Both the position numbers and the translations under genes were made by a program. The notes beneath the pieces are model-generated. The model was not told the origin of the DNA and made no database searches. It worked only from the letters and a program-made list of their open reading frames with translations. From the NCBI RefSeq assembly GCF_018614955.1, contig NZ_JAGGNV010000011.1:119821-183820 (forward strand): 64,000 nucleotides of DNA. Reading direction: 5' to 3'. Below are positions 18,993 through 29,005 of the stretch, one piece after another. Positions within the stretch are counted from its first letter, which is position 1, and every line of letters starts with the position of its first letter. The DNA comes from Variovorax paradoxus (GTDB lineage: Bacteria; Pseudomonadota; Gammaproteobacteria; Burkholderiales; Burkholderiaceae_C).

Positions 18993-19022
18993 CCACCTCG
19001 TCAAGAAGAAAACACCGGAACC

Positions 19023-20036
19023 ATGGCTCATCCACAGAAGATCTCCCTCACCCGCTACCTGGTCGAACAACAGCGCGCCGACGGCCTGATCCCCGGCCAG
19101 CTGCGCCTCTTGCTCGAAGTGGTGGCGCGCGCCTGCAAGACCATCAGCCAGGCCGTCAACAAGGGCGCGCTCGGCGGCGTGCTCGGCACGGCCGAGAGCG
19201 AGAACGTGCAGGGCGAAATCCAGAAGAAGCTGGACATCATCGCCAACGAGGTGCTGATCGAGGCCAACGAATGGGGCGGCCACCTCGCCGCCATGGCCAG
19301 CGAGGAGATGGACAGCGTCCACGTGGTGCCCAACCGCTATCCGCAGGGCGAATACCTGCTGTTGTTCGACCCCCTCGACGGCTCGAGCAACATCGACGTC
19401 AACGTCAGCATCGGCACCATCTTCAGCGTGCTGAAGAAGCCCGACGACACCCCCGGCGTGCAGGAGGCCGACTTCCTCCAGGCAGGCAGCAAACAGGTGG
19501 CCGCCGGCTACTGCATCTACGGCCCGCAGACCACGCTGGTGCTGACCGTGGGCAACGGCGTCGCGATGTTCACGCTCGACCGCGAGCAGGGCTCCTTCAT
19601 GCTCACGCAGGAGGACATCCAGATCCCGGCCGACACCAAGGAATTCGCCGTCAACATGAGCAACATGCGCCACTGGGACGCCCCGGTGAAGCGCTACATC
19701 GACGAATGCCTGGCCGGCAAGGACGGCCCGCGCGGCAAGGACTTCAACATGCGCTGGATTGCCAGCATGGTGGCCGATGTGCACCGCATCCTGATGCGCG
19801 GCGGTGTCTTCATGTACCCCTGGGACAAGCGCGAGCCCGAGAAGGCCGGCAAGCTGCGCCTCATGTACGAGGCCAACCCGATGAGCTGGCTGGTCGAACA
19901 GGCCGGCGGCGCCGCCACCAACGGCAAGAAGCGCATCCTCGACCTGGAGCCGAGCAAGCTGCACGAGCGGGTGGCTGTTGTGTTGGGGTCAAAGAACGAG
20001 GTCGAGCGGCTGACGGGGTATCACGAGCCGCTATAA
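19023..20036 (+). CDS. fbp: Fructose-1,6-bisphosphatase class I
   Basis: Gluconeogenic enzyme that dephosphorylates fructose 1,6-bisphosphate. The 337-residue length fits class I. The metal- and substrate-binding block [13 protein letters not shown] is near residue 118. The C-terminal active-site region contains [15 protein letters not shown]. It is 30 bp downstream of pepN on the same strand. Its last codons overlap the promoter of the downstream tRNA-Thr gene. Confidence 0.96.
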   Translation: MAHPQKISLTRYLVEQQRADGLIPGQLRLLLEVVARACKTISQAVNKGALGGVLGTAESENVQGEIQKKLDIIANEVLIEANEWGGHLAAMASEEMDSVHVVPNRYPQGEYLLLFDPLDGSSNIDVNVSIGTIFSVLKKPDDTPGVQEADFLQAGSKQVAAGYCIYGPQTTLVLTVGNGVAMFTLDREQGSFMLTQEDIQIPADTKEFAVNMSNMRHWDAPVKRYIDECLAGKDGPRGKDFNMRWIASMVADVHRILMRGGVFMYPWDKREPEKAGKLRLMYEANPMSWLVEQAGGAATNGKKRILDLEPSKLHERVAVVLGSKNEVERLTGYHEPL

Positions 20037-20037
20037 T
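20010..20037 (+). promoter_or_regulatory. Predicted sigma-70 promoter of tRNA-Thr
   Basis: A perfect TATAAT (20032-20037) with a CTGACG -35-like hexamer (20010-20015) 16 bp upstream. The mature tRNA begins 10 bp after the -10 box. The promoter overlaps the last codons of fbp, so tRNA transcription does not depend on fbp read-through. Confidence 0.7.
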
Positions 20038-20047
20038 CGCGGGCTTA

Positions 20048-20123
20048 GCCGGTGTAGCTCAGTCGGTAGAGCAGCTCATTCGTAATGAGAAGGTCGGGTG
20101 TTCGATTCATCTCTCCGGCACCA
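20048..20123 (+). tRNA. tRNA-Thr, anticodon CGT (reads ACG)
   Basis: A 76-base sequence with encoded CCA. The acceptor GCCGGTG pairs with CTCCGGC except for one U-U at the sixth pair. The D-arm is GTAGCTCAGTCGGTAGAGC. The anticodon stem-loop is CTCAT-TCGTAAT-GAG with CGT at the centre, and the T-loop is TTCGATT. It lies just after fbp with its own promoter and a strong terminator. Confidence 0.95.
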
Positions 20124-20135
20124 AGTCCCACAAAT

Positions 20136-20168
20136 AAAGTCTGCTATCGAACAGGTAGCAGACTTTTC
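20136..20168 (+). terminator. Intrinsic terminator of tRNA-Thr
   Basis: An 11 bp perfect inverted repeat, AAAGTCTGCTA (20136-20146) and TAGCAGACTTT (20156-20166), with a 9-base loop and a run of four Ts at its end. It lies 12 bp after the tRNA CCA end. Confidence 0.85.
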
Positions 20169-20279
20169 TGTGCAGCTCCTGAAAAGCACACATCTTTTCT
20201 CGGCACCGCACCAAGCTCGTTCCACGCGACTTGCGAGCCCCGCTCAGCAGCTGGTCGCATCCATCACCTCGATCCAGGC

Positions 20280-20987
20280 GTGAAATCAGCAATCCCCACA
20301 CTACTCGTCATCGTCATTTCGGTTGCACTCAGCGGATGCGACGGCAGCAAGACAGGATCAACGGCCCATGAACCCGTTGTCGGTGCCTCTTCGCAAGCGC
20401 CCGTTCCGCCAATGTCCGAGGTAGCTGCCGCCGACTGCTCGCTGGTCCTGTACGGCGACTCGATCCTGAACGGGTCCTATGTCCTTGCCGAACACTCGAT
20501 GCGGCACCCGCGCAATCCCGCCGCCGAACTCAAGGCGCAGCGGCCGGCTTGGCGGATCTATGACCGCACGCGACCGGGGCAGTCCCTCGCGAAGCTGGCC
20601 AAGGTCTTTGCAAACGATCCGCGGTCGTCGCGTGTCGTCGTGATCGGCAGCGGCATCGCCGAGGGCTGGTCCGGGAACTCGGTGATGTCCAATCTGCCAT
20701 GGATGCTCGAAGCCGTGCGCTATGAGGGTCGGACCCCGCTGCTGACCGGCTACGCGCGCCAGGTACCCAATTCCTTCATCACTCCAGACAAGATGGCTGG
20801 TCGCGACCGTGTGGACACCGAAGCAAAGACCCTGGCTAGCGAAAGCGGTATCGAGTTCGCCGATTTTGGGGCTGCCGAGCCGGTCGAGATTGTCGACGAC
20901 GTGCATCCGACACAGACATATAGCCTGCGCCTCACCGGCAAGCTGATCGAGGCGCTGGATCGCGTGGCACCGGAATGCAGTCATTGA
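20280..20987 (+). CDS. SGNH/GDSL-like lipoprotein
   Basis: A 235-residue predicted lipoprotein. The GTG start gives a short signal peptide ending in the lipobox ALSGC, with Cys20 lipidated. The mature domain opens with LVLYGDSILNG near residue 60, matching the GDS nucleophile block. It ends with DDVHPTQ near residue 216, matching the Asp-x-x-His block of SGNH hydrolases. The block III Asn (GxND) is not evident; VIGSGIAEGWSGN is in its place, so activity is uncertain. The frame extends further upstream into the tRNA, which cannot be coding. It is the first gene of an accessory-looking cluster. Confidence 0.72.
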   Translation: MKSAIPTLLVIVISVALSGCDGSKTGSTAHEPVVGASSQAPVPPMSEVAAADCSLVLYGDSILNGSYVLAEHSMRHPRNPAAELKAQRPAWRIYDRTRPGQSLAKLAKVFANDPRSSRVVVIGSGIAEGWSGNSVMSNLPWMLEAVRYEGRTPLLTGYARQVPNSFITPDKMAGRDRVDTEAKTLASESGIEFADFGAAEPVEIVDDVHPTQTYSLRLTGKLIEALDRVAPECSH

Positions 20988-21122
20988 CCAGGCCAAGACA
21001 GTCATCGCGGCTTCAGAGCTGATCCCGCCGGTCTGCGCTGCCGTACCCACAGCCGCAGTAGGCAGACTGACAAGAACCGTCGCCACGCCCATACTGGGGT
21101 CCTCCACAAACGGAGGTCGCAC

Positions 21123-21434
21123 ATGGCCCAGCATGCAATTACCGCTGTTCACTACGAGGGCGGGAAGATCGATCTCGTCGCCGTTCACCCGGTTGTGGAC
21201 AAGGAATTCGGTTCGACAGAACTGACGCTTGGCGCGGCGCGGCGCATCAGCGTCGACGATTGCGTCGAGCTCCTGGCTGCCGGCGAAGAGGTCTGCATCG
21301 TGCGGCGCACCGAAGACCACGCCTGGGAGATCGTTTGCGACGTCAAGGCGCTGCCGGGCGGCAACGGCATCACCGGCGTCGACATCGTCGACCGGCCCAA
21401 CGATGCCTTGCAGAGCCTTCCAGATTGGGGCTAG
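21123..21434 (+). CDS. Small protein of unknown function, possibly DUF3892-like
   Basis: A 103-residue soluble protein without signal peptide or membrane segment. It starts MAQHAITAVHYEGGKIDLVA and has a central ISVDDCVELLAAGEEVCIV block. The overall pattern (short N-terminal beta strands, a helix with xxDxxELLxxG, and strands ending in LPDWG) recalls DUF3892-type proteins, but I am not sure of this. A GGAGGT ribosome binding site lies 8 bp before the ATG. The 135 bp upstream show no clear promoter. Confidence 0.68.
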   Translation: MAQHAITAVHYEGGKIDLVAVHPVVDKEFGSTELTLGAARRISVDDCVELLAAGEEVCIVRRTEDHAWEIVCDVKALPGGNGITGVDIVDRPNDALQSLPDWG

Positions 21435-21593
21435 CCAGGCAATGGGCTGATCAGGCGGCCACCGCTTCGTGGTCGTCGATCCAGTGCCTGGCCTTCTGCT
21501 CTATGCGCGGCGCCGAACAGACGGGGTGCGTACATCCGGTCACAGTGACTGATGCGGCCTTTTTGAGCTGCGTACAACTCACAAGGATCCGCA

Positions 21594-21923
21594 ATGAAAT
21601 ATGCAATTCCATCCGTACTGCTGATTGCGATGCTCGGACTGGGCGCATGCACCGGCCCCATGGGCCCGCAGGGAAATCAAGGAAGCACCGGCTTCACCGG
21701 TGCCAAGGGCGCTACGGGAAACACAGGCAATACCGGATACACAGGCGCCCAGGGCGAGGCGGGCAATCAAGGAAACACCGGAGCGACGGGCGAGACCGGC
21801 ACTCAGGGCAACGCCGGCGCCCAGGGTGCGATCGGGAACCAGGGCAACACCGGAGCCACGGGCGCCAGAGGCAACACCGGTTCTGGTGGCGGCACGGTTG
21901 TCGTCGTACCGCCCACGCGCTAG
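21594..21923 (+). CDS. Collagen-like lipoprotein
   Basis: A 109-residue predicted lipoprotein. The signal peptide ends in the lipobox LGAC, with Cys19 lipidated. One residue later begins an uninterrupted run of about 25 Gly-X-Y triplets ([12 protein letters not shown] and so on), rich in Asn, Gln, Thr and Ala, up to about residue 97. A short tail [12 protein letters not shown] closes it. Gly-X-Y runs can fold into a collagen triple helix. With Thr/Asn/Gln and no hydroxyproline, such bacterial helices rely on charge and glycosylation. Surface exposure or a periplasmic spacer role are both possible; function unknown. Confidence 0.82.
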   Translation: MKYAIPSVLLIAMLGLGACTGPMGPQGNQGSTGFTGAKGATGNTGNTGYTGAQGEAGNQGNTGATGETGTQGNAGAQGAIGNQGNTGATGARGNTGSGGGTVVVVPPTR

Positions 21924-21934
21924 GCCGGAACACG

Positions 21935-22189
21935 ATGACCCACTCCCAATTCACTGCCGACGCCATGGTTCGTGTTTACCTGCGTGGACGCACCTTGCCG
22001 GAAATCTTGCACGGTGCGGTTGTGTGGGTGGCTGAAACACGGCTGAGCAGCGGCAAGACGCCGGTGCTCGACCAGACCTTGCGCACAGACATCGACAACC
22101 AGGCCATCGCGCCGCCGAAATACATCGGAGCCACCTCGGCGGCTGAACGGCCGGCCGTGTGTGCCTTGCTCCAACCAGCTCCCGCATAA
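21935..22189 (+). CDS. Small protein of unknown function between two lipoprotein genes
   Basis: An 84-residue reading frame starting MTHSQFTADAMVRVYLRG, 11 bp after the collagen-like gene and 20 bp before the glycine-zipper gene. It has no signal peptide, no membrane segment and no motif I recognise. The ribosome binding site is weak. It is plausible as a gene because it fills the gap and has typical codon composition, but it could be spurious. Confidence 0.42.
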   Translation: MTHSQFTADAMVRVYLRGRTLPEILHGAVVWVAETRLSSGKTPVLDQTLRTDIDNQAIAPPKYIGATSAAERPAVCALLQPAPA

Positions 22190-22209
22190 CTCACTGAAAG
22201 GTGGACATC

Positions 22210-22479
22210 ATGAAAACAACATCCTGGATGACAGCAGCCGCCCTCGGTTCGCTCCTGACTTTGGCCGGATGCGCGACCGGTCCCAACCAGCAGCTCGGTA
22301 TCGCCGGTGGCGCGGTCGGCGGAGCGGTGCTTGGCAACGCGATCGGCGGCAACACAGCTTCTACAGTGGGAGGGGCCGCCATCGGCGGCCTGATCGGCAA
22401 CGAAGTGGGGCGGAACGCGGACCAGCGCAACTACAACAACAATCGCGGCTACTACCCTAACAACGGCCCCCGCTACTGA
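22210..22479 (+). CDS. Glycine-zipper lipoprotein
   Basis: An 89-residue predicted outer-membrane lipoprotein of the glycine-zipper type (as in SlyB/Rz1-like small envelope proteins). The lipobox LAGC gives Cys21. A glycine-zipper helix pair follows (about residues 30-66) with repeats of GGAVGGAVLG and GGAAIGGLIG, and then an Asn/Tyr/Pro-rich tail. The ATG at 22210 was chosen because AAGGTGG lies 5 bp upstream; a GTG at 22201 is the alternative. Followed by a strong terminator. Confidence 0.85.
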   Translation: MKTTSWMTAAALGSLLTLAGCATGPNQQLGIAGGAVGGAVLGNAIGGNTASTVGGAAIGGLIGNEVGRNADQRNYNNNRGYYPNNGPRY

Positions 22480-22497
22480 GCGCTCCCGCTTTCACAG

Positions 22498-22521
22498 ACG
22501 TGCCATGAGGCACGTTTTTTT
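22498..22521 (+). terminator. Strong intrinsic terminator
   Basis: ACGTGCC (22498-22504), loop ATGA, GGCACGT (22509-22515), then six or more Ts. It ends the lipoprotein gene and lies 20 bp from the stop of the convergent DUF3309 gene. Confidence 0.92.
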
Positions 22522-22541
22522 CCCCCGTTCGAGGCAGCTCG

Positions 22542-22700
22542 CTATATCTTGCCCATCAGCAGCAGAACCACCACGACCAGCAGCACCAGCCCGATGCCAC
22601 CGCTGGGACCGTAGCCCCATCCCCGACTGTGGGGCCAGCTTGGAATCGCGCCGATGAGCAGCAGGACCACGATGATCAGCAGAATTGTTCCCAATGTCAT
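22542..22700 (-). CDS. DUF3309 family small membrane protein
   Basis: A 52-residue protein, MTLGTILLIIVVLLLIGAIP at the N-terminus, with two hydrophobic segments joined by a short PxWPHSRGWGYGPSGG loop. This layout is the signature of DUF3309 proteins, which have no known function and often sit near stress-related genes. Its ATG overlaps the TGA of the desaturase gene (ATGA), implying coupled translation. Confidence 0.85.
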   Translation of the reverse strand: MTLGTILLIIVVLLLIGAIPSWPHSRGWGYGPSGGIGLVLLVVVVLLLMGKI

Positions 22701-23896
22701 GGCATGTCTCCTGTCAGTGAGTCGTAGCGGCGCAGCGCTCGAGAAAACTCGCGCAGCGCACCGATGCCGCTTTCCTCGGCACGCCGGCACCAGTCTTCCA
22801 GCTGTTTCACCAGCTGCTCCTTCGAGGCTGCGGATCGGCTCCATACGGCAGTGAGATCCTGCCGCATCGAGTAGATGGTGCTCAGCACCGTGCTGGAATG
22901 CAGCGCCTGTTGCAGGACTGCGCGTTCCTTCTCCAGCAATTCCCTCGCATCCCGTTGCAGCAGGTAGTTGACCGGGTCCAGCGTCTTGGAGTCCTTCAAG
23001 CCCGGTATCGCGCCGGTCCGCAGGCTGAGGATTTCCGCCACGGCAATCGGGCGCAGGGACCTGGCGAACTTGGCCAGCACGTCGTAGCGATGCGTGATGA
23101 CGGCCTGCAGGGTGCCCGCGTCGCAACGGGTCTTGGATGCGTTGTAGCGAATCCTGGGCGCAACCTTGCGCACCTTCGCCAGGTGAATCATTTCCAGGAT
23201 GCGGATGTACATCCAGCCGATGTCGAATTCCCACCACTTGCTCGACAGCCTGGCGGAGGTGACATAAGCGTGGTGGTTGTTGTGCAGCTCTTCGCCGCCG
23301 ATCAGGATGCCCCACGGCACGACATTGCTGGAGCTGTCGTTCGGCGCGAAATTGCGGTAGCCCCAATAGTGGCCGACGCCGTTGATGACGCCCGCGGCGA
23401 AGAACGGAATCCACAGCATCTGCACCGCCCACATGCTGAGTCCGATCGGGCCGAACAGGACGATGTCGATGACCAGCACGAGGCCGATGCCGAGCTTGGT
23501 GTACCTCGCGTACAGGTTGCGCTCGATCCAGTCGTCAGGGGTGCCGTGGCCGTATTTTTCGAGTGTTGCGGCGTTCCCGGCTTCCATGCGATAGAGCTCG
23601 GTGCCTTCGAACAGCACTTTCCTGATGCCGTGGATCTGCGGGCTGTGGGGGTCTTCGGAGGTTTCGCAGTTGGCGTGGTGCTTGCGGTGGATCGCCGCCC
23701 ATTCCTTGGTCACCATCCCGGTGGTACACCACAGCCAGAACCGGAAAAAGTGGCTGGCGATGGGATGCAGTTCCAGCGCGCGATGCGCCTGATGCCGATG
23801 CAGAAAAATGGTGACCGCGGCAATGGTGACGTGGGTCGAGCCCAGCGTGACCAGCACAAGACCCCACCAGGGCAGATCGAGCAGGCTAAGTTGCAT
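22697..23896 (-). CDS. Acyl-CoA / fatty acid delta-9-type desaturase
   Basis: A membrane di-iron desaturase of about 399 residues that introduces a double bond into acyl chains. The three histidine boxes of the family are readable: HRHQAHR early, HRKHH next, and HNNHH after the second membrane pair. Four membrane helices fit around them. The C-terminal 130 residues beyond the desaturase domain are helical and charged. I chose the ATG at 23896 because it fits the usual N-terminus (MQLSLLDLPWWG); an ATG at 23938 would add 14 residues. Partners supplying electrons are not in the window. It is coupled to the DUF3309 gene. Confidence 0.88.
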   Translation of the reverse strand: MQLSLLDLPWWGLVLVTLGSTHVTIAAVTIFLHRHQAHRALELHPIASHFFRFWLWCTTGMVTKEWAAIHRKHHANCETSEDPHSPQIHGIRKVLFEGTELYRMEAGNAATLEKYGHGTPDDWIERNLYARYTKLGIGLVLVIDIVLFGPIGLSMWAVQMLWIPFFAAGVINGVGHYWGYRNFAPNDSSSNVVPWGILIGGEELHNNHHAYVTSARLSSKWWEFDIGWMYIRILEMIHLAKVRKVAPRIRYNASKTRCDAGTLQAVITHRYDVLAKFARSLRPIAVAEILSLRTGAIPGLKDSKTLDPVNYLLQRDARELLEKERAVLQQALHSSTVLSTIYSMRQDLTAVWSRSAASKEQLVKQLEDWCRRAEESGIGALREFSRALRRYDSLTGDMP

Positions 23897-23998
23897 CACA
23901 AGGTCCGTTGCGGGGCTGCGCAATGCCCCCACTTGCAATGCTAGTCAAACGATGGCGATCGTCTGTACGCTACCGCACGGTGAGACCGTGTCGCCGGA

Positions 23999-24733
23999 TC
24001 AGGTCGCTGTTTCATGGGGCAGCAAGCGATCGGTCTCGCGCTTCACCACTTCGTAGCATTCGCACACGTGCCGTTCGAGACCTGGACGGTCCAGCACCGT
24101 GATGTGACCCCGGGCGTACTGGATCAAATTCAGGCGCTGCAGCTTGCCGGCCGCCTCCGTCACGCCTTCGCGCCGCACGCCAAGCATGTTGGCGATCAGC
24201 TCCTGCGTCATCACCAGGTCGCTGCCCGGCAGCCTGTCGAGGCTCAACAGGAGCCAGCGACACAGTTGCTGCTCGAGCGAATGGTGTCGATTGCATACCG
24301 CCGTCTGCGACATCTGCGTAATGAGCGCCTGGGTATAGCGCAACAGGAGATGGAGCAACGGCCCTCCCTGCTCGACCAGTTGCTTGATATGACTGGCGTC
24401 CAGCCGAAACGCATGCCCTGCGCTTTGCACCACCGCGCGGTTCGGCGTGCTGCCCCCGCCCATCAAGAGCGAGACGCCGACCATGCCCTCGAACCCTACG
24501 ACCGCGATCTCGGCGGATTGCCCGTTCTCGAGCACATACAGCAGCGAAACGATGCAGTCGGTCGGGAAGTACACGTGTTGCTGGACCGCGCCCGACTCGT
24601 AAAGAACATCGCCCAAGTTGAGCGTAACCAGTTCGAGAAGCGGCTTCAAGCCGACCCGCACATCCAGGGGCATCACCTCCAGGAGGTCGTTGTGCGCTGA
24701 AGCAGAGCGCGGCGAGGTCGCAGTCGATGCCAT
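23999..24733 (-). CDS. Crp/Fnr family transcriptional regulator
   Basis: A 244-residue regulator. It has an N-terminal cyclic-nucleotide-binding-like barrel (about 20-140) with the VYFPTDCIVSLLYVLENG block, a dimer helix, and a C-terminal winged helix (about 170-225) whose recognition region is TQELIANMLGVRREGVTEAAGKL. There is no N-terminal Cys cluster, so it is not a classical oxygen-sensing FNR. The effector is unknown. It lies 102 bp upstream of the desaturase gene on the same strand and may regulate it, but that is only inferred from position. Confidence 0.88.
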   Translation of the reverse strand: MASTATSPRSASAHNDLLEVMPLDVRVGLKPLLELVTLNLGDVLYESGAVQQHVYFPTDCIVSLLYVLENGQSAEIAVVGFEGMVGVSLLMGGGSTPNRAVVQSAGHAFRLDASHIKQLVEQGGPLLHLLLRYTQALITQMSQTAVCNRHHSLEQQLCRWLLLSLDRLPGSDLVMTQELIANMLGVRREGVTEAAGKLQRLNLIQYARGHITVLDRPGLERHVCECYEVVKRETDRLLPHETAT

Positions 24734-24901
24734 GACGAGCCAAAGTCCCGAAATTGAACACCACGTGCGGGGAATGTAGCGCTGTTTTTGCGCTGTTGCA
24801 GCGGTTTGTCAGCGGCGATTTTGCAGCGTGATTCGGCTCTTGCTTTCACCCGGAAAGCGTAGGATTGTTGCAGTCTCAGTTCCGCCATTCCAGCAGCCAC
24901 C

Positions 24902-25573
24902 ATGAGCGACCCGGACTTCACGGCCCTGCAGCAGCACCTGCTCGCGGAAATCGCCGCGAAGACGATTTTCTCGACCTCCTACCTGGGCAAGGCGGCGCTG
25001 GACCCGCGGGTCATGGATGCCATGGCCAAGGTGCCGCGCCATGAGTTCGTGCCGCTCGAACTGCGGCCTTTTGCCTACATCGACACGCCCTTGCCCATCG
25101 GCTACGGCAAGACGATCTCGCAGCCCTTCATCGTCGCCGTGATGACCGACCTACTCGACGTGCAGCCGACCGACACGGTGCTGGAAATCGGCACCGGGCT
25201 GGGCTACCAGTCGGCGATCCTCGCGGAGCTCGCGCTGCGGGTCTTCAGCATCGAGCTGATCGAAGAGCTGGCCACGCGGGCGATGCACCGGCTGGCGCGG
25301 CAGGGCCATCTCAACGTCGACATCAAGATCGGCAACGGCTGCCATGGCTGGCCCGAATACGCACCCTTCGACAAGGTGATCGTGACGGCGGCGCCCGAGT
25401 TGATTCCGCCGGCGCTCCTTTACCAATTGAAACCCGGCGGCAAGATGGTGATCCCCGCCGGCCTGCCCGAGTCGCAGCAGCTCATGCTGGCCGAGAAGGA
25501 TCTCGACGGTTCGGTATCGACGAAGGACATCTTTCCGGTGCTGTTCTCTTCGCTCGAGGACGAAGACGCCTGA
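24902..25573 (+). CDS. pcm: Protein-L-isoaspartate O-methyltransferase
   Basis: A 223-residue SAM-dependent methyltransferase that tags isoaspartyl residues for repair. The SAM-binding motif I is VLEIGTGLGYQSAIL near residue 97. The family block PLPIGYGKTISQPFIVA before it binds the isoaspartyl substrate. The motif YAPFDKVIVTAAP follows. The family's common VPRHxFVP segment is present (KVPRHEFVP). Divergent from the Crp/Fnr gene; the 168 bp between them show no recognised operator. Confidence 0.9.
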   Translation: MSDPDFTALQQHLLAEIAAKTIFSTSYLGKAALDPRVMDAMAKVPRHEFVPLELRPFAYIDTPLPIGYGKTISQPFIVAVMTDLLDVQPTDTVLEIGTGLGYQSAILAELALRVFSIELIEELATRAMHRLARQGHLNVDIKIGNGCHGWPEYAPFDKVIVTAAPELIPPALLYQLKPGGKMVIPAGLPESQQLMLAEKDLDGSVSTKDIFPVLFSSLEDEDA

Positions 25574-25660
25574 CGCGGCCGAGTGTGCGTGTCGGCCGGC
25601 GCCTCTATCTTCAGGCCAACGATCGCGCTACATTGATCCCGCAGTCGTAGTTCACCCATG

Positions 25661-25682
25661 AAGCGCCCACCCGGCGCTTTTT
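25661..25682 (+). terminator. Intrinsic terminator after pcm
   Basis: AAGCGCC (25661-25667), loop CACCC, GGCGCTT (25673-25679), then a T-run of five or six. It stops pcm read-through 27 bp before the oxidoreductase operon begins. Confidence 0.8.
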
Positions 25683-25708
25683 CCATTCAGCCACCCTGAG
25701 GGGAAGCC

Positions 25709-26170
25709 ATGATTTACGTCATCAAAGTGAACGGCAAGGAGCGGCGCGTCGACGCCGACGACGACACGCCGCTCCTGTGGGCCCTGCGTGACAACCTGAA
25801 GCTCACCGGCACCAAGTTCGGCTGCGGCATCGCGCAATGCGGCGCCTGCACCGTCTACATGGAAGGCCAGCCGCTGCGCTCCTGTTCGATCCCGATCGCT
25901 GCGGTGGGCAAGCGGGCCATCACGACCATCGAGGGCCTCACGGGGCGCGAAGCCAAGGCCGTGCAAGCCGCATGGATCGCGCGCGACGTGCCACAGTGCG
26001 GCTACTGCCAGTCGGGCCAGGTGATGAGCGCGGTGGCGCTGCTCAGGCAGGTCAAGAAGCCGACCGACCGCGACATCGACCTGGCGATGAACGGCAACAT
26101 CTGCCGCTGTGCGACCTACGACCGCATCCGCGCCGCCATCCACGATGCGGCGCGCACGCTGGGAGCCTGA
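25709..26170 (+). CDS. iorA: (2Fe-2S)-binding subunit of isoquinoline 1-oxidoreductase-type hydroxylase
   Basis: Small electron-transfer subunit of 153 residues. The plant-ferredoxin-type cluster ligands are Cys39, 44, 47 and 59; the second, helical cluster domain uses Cys97, 100, 132 and 134 (CGYC and CRC). This is the standard arrangement of xanthine-oxidase family iron-sulfur subunits. Together with the next two genes it should form a periplasm-facing molybdenum hydroxylase that passes electrons to cytochrome c. The real substrate is not known; aldehydes or N-heterocycles are both possible. A strong GAGGGGAAG ribosome binding site is present. Confidence 0.9.
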   Translation: MIYVIKVNGKERRVDADDDTPLLWALRDNLKLTGTKFGCGIAQCGACTVYMEGQPLRSCSIPIAAVGKRAITTIEGLTGREAKAVQAAWIARDVPQCGYCQSGQVMSAVALLRQVKKPTDRDIDLAMNGNICRCATYDRIRAAIHDAARTLGA

Positions 26171-26173
26171 GCC

Positions 26174-28362
<2,189 letters not shown>

Positions 28363-28366
<4 letters not shown>

Positions 28367-28962
28367 CGAAACGCATCGTTCTGGCCGCCCTGCTCGCGCT
28401 GAGCGCGGTCGTGGCCGCGCAGCAGCCAGCCGCCAACAACACGCTCAAGCCGGTGTCCGAGTTCGACAAGATCGCCGACAGGCAGGAGCGCGCCATCGCC
28501 CTCTTCACCGAGGCCGGCAAGGTGATCAACAGCCCGCGCTGCCTCAACTGCCATCCCGCGGGCGACCGGCCGACGCAGAGCAATGCGTTGAATCCGCACC
28601 AGCCCTGGGTGGTGCGCGGCGCCGATGGCTTCGGCGCCGCGGCGATGCGCTGCGCCACCTGCCACCAGGCCGCCAACTACGACAACGCGCGCATGCCGGG
28701 TCATCCCAAGTGGCACCTGGCGCCGGCTTCCATGGCCTGGCAGGGCCGCACGCTGGGCCAGATCTGCGAGCAGATCAAGGACAAGTCGCGCAACGACAAC
28801 ATGGACATGGCCAAGCTGGTGCACCACATGGCCGACGACACGCTGGTCGGCTGGGCCTGGAACCCGGGCGCGGGGCGCACGCCGGCGCCGGGAACACAGA
28901 AGGAGTTCGGTGCGCTGATCAAGGCCTGGGCCGAGGCCGGGGCCTTCTGTCCGCGCTCCTGA
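28363..28962 (+). CDS. Di-haem-motif cytochrome partner of the IorAB oxidoreductase
   Basis: A 199-residue exported protein with a signal peptide ending near AQQ (residue 21) and two CxxCH haem c motifs, CLNCH at 60-64 and CATCH at 97-101. Methionine and histidine candidates for the sixth ligands follow. Its ATG overlaps the iorB stop (ATGA), so it is made together with the hydroxylase and is the likely electron acceptor. Closely related cytochrome-like subunits occur next to iorAB-type genes in other proteobacteria. Confidence 0.86.
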
Positions 28963-29005
28963 GCTGTCGGGCGCCAGATTGCATGTAGCCGCGTCGACGC
29001 GCCGA

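Noticed and set aside
20124..20279. Possible phage or island attachment repeat of the tRNA-Thr 3' end
   Set aside because: I looked for a second copy of the TTCGATTCATCTCTCCGGCA end downstream and saw none, and no integrase gene is present.
21594..21923. CRISPR-like array suggested by regular short repeats
   Set aside because: The regularity is the 9 bp Gly-X-Y coding periodicity; there are no uniform repeats with spacers and no cas genes.
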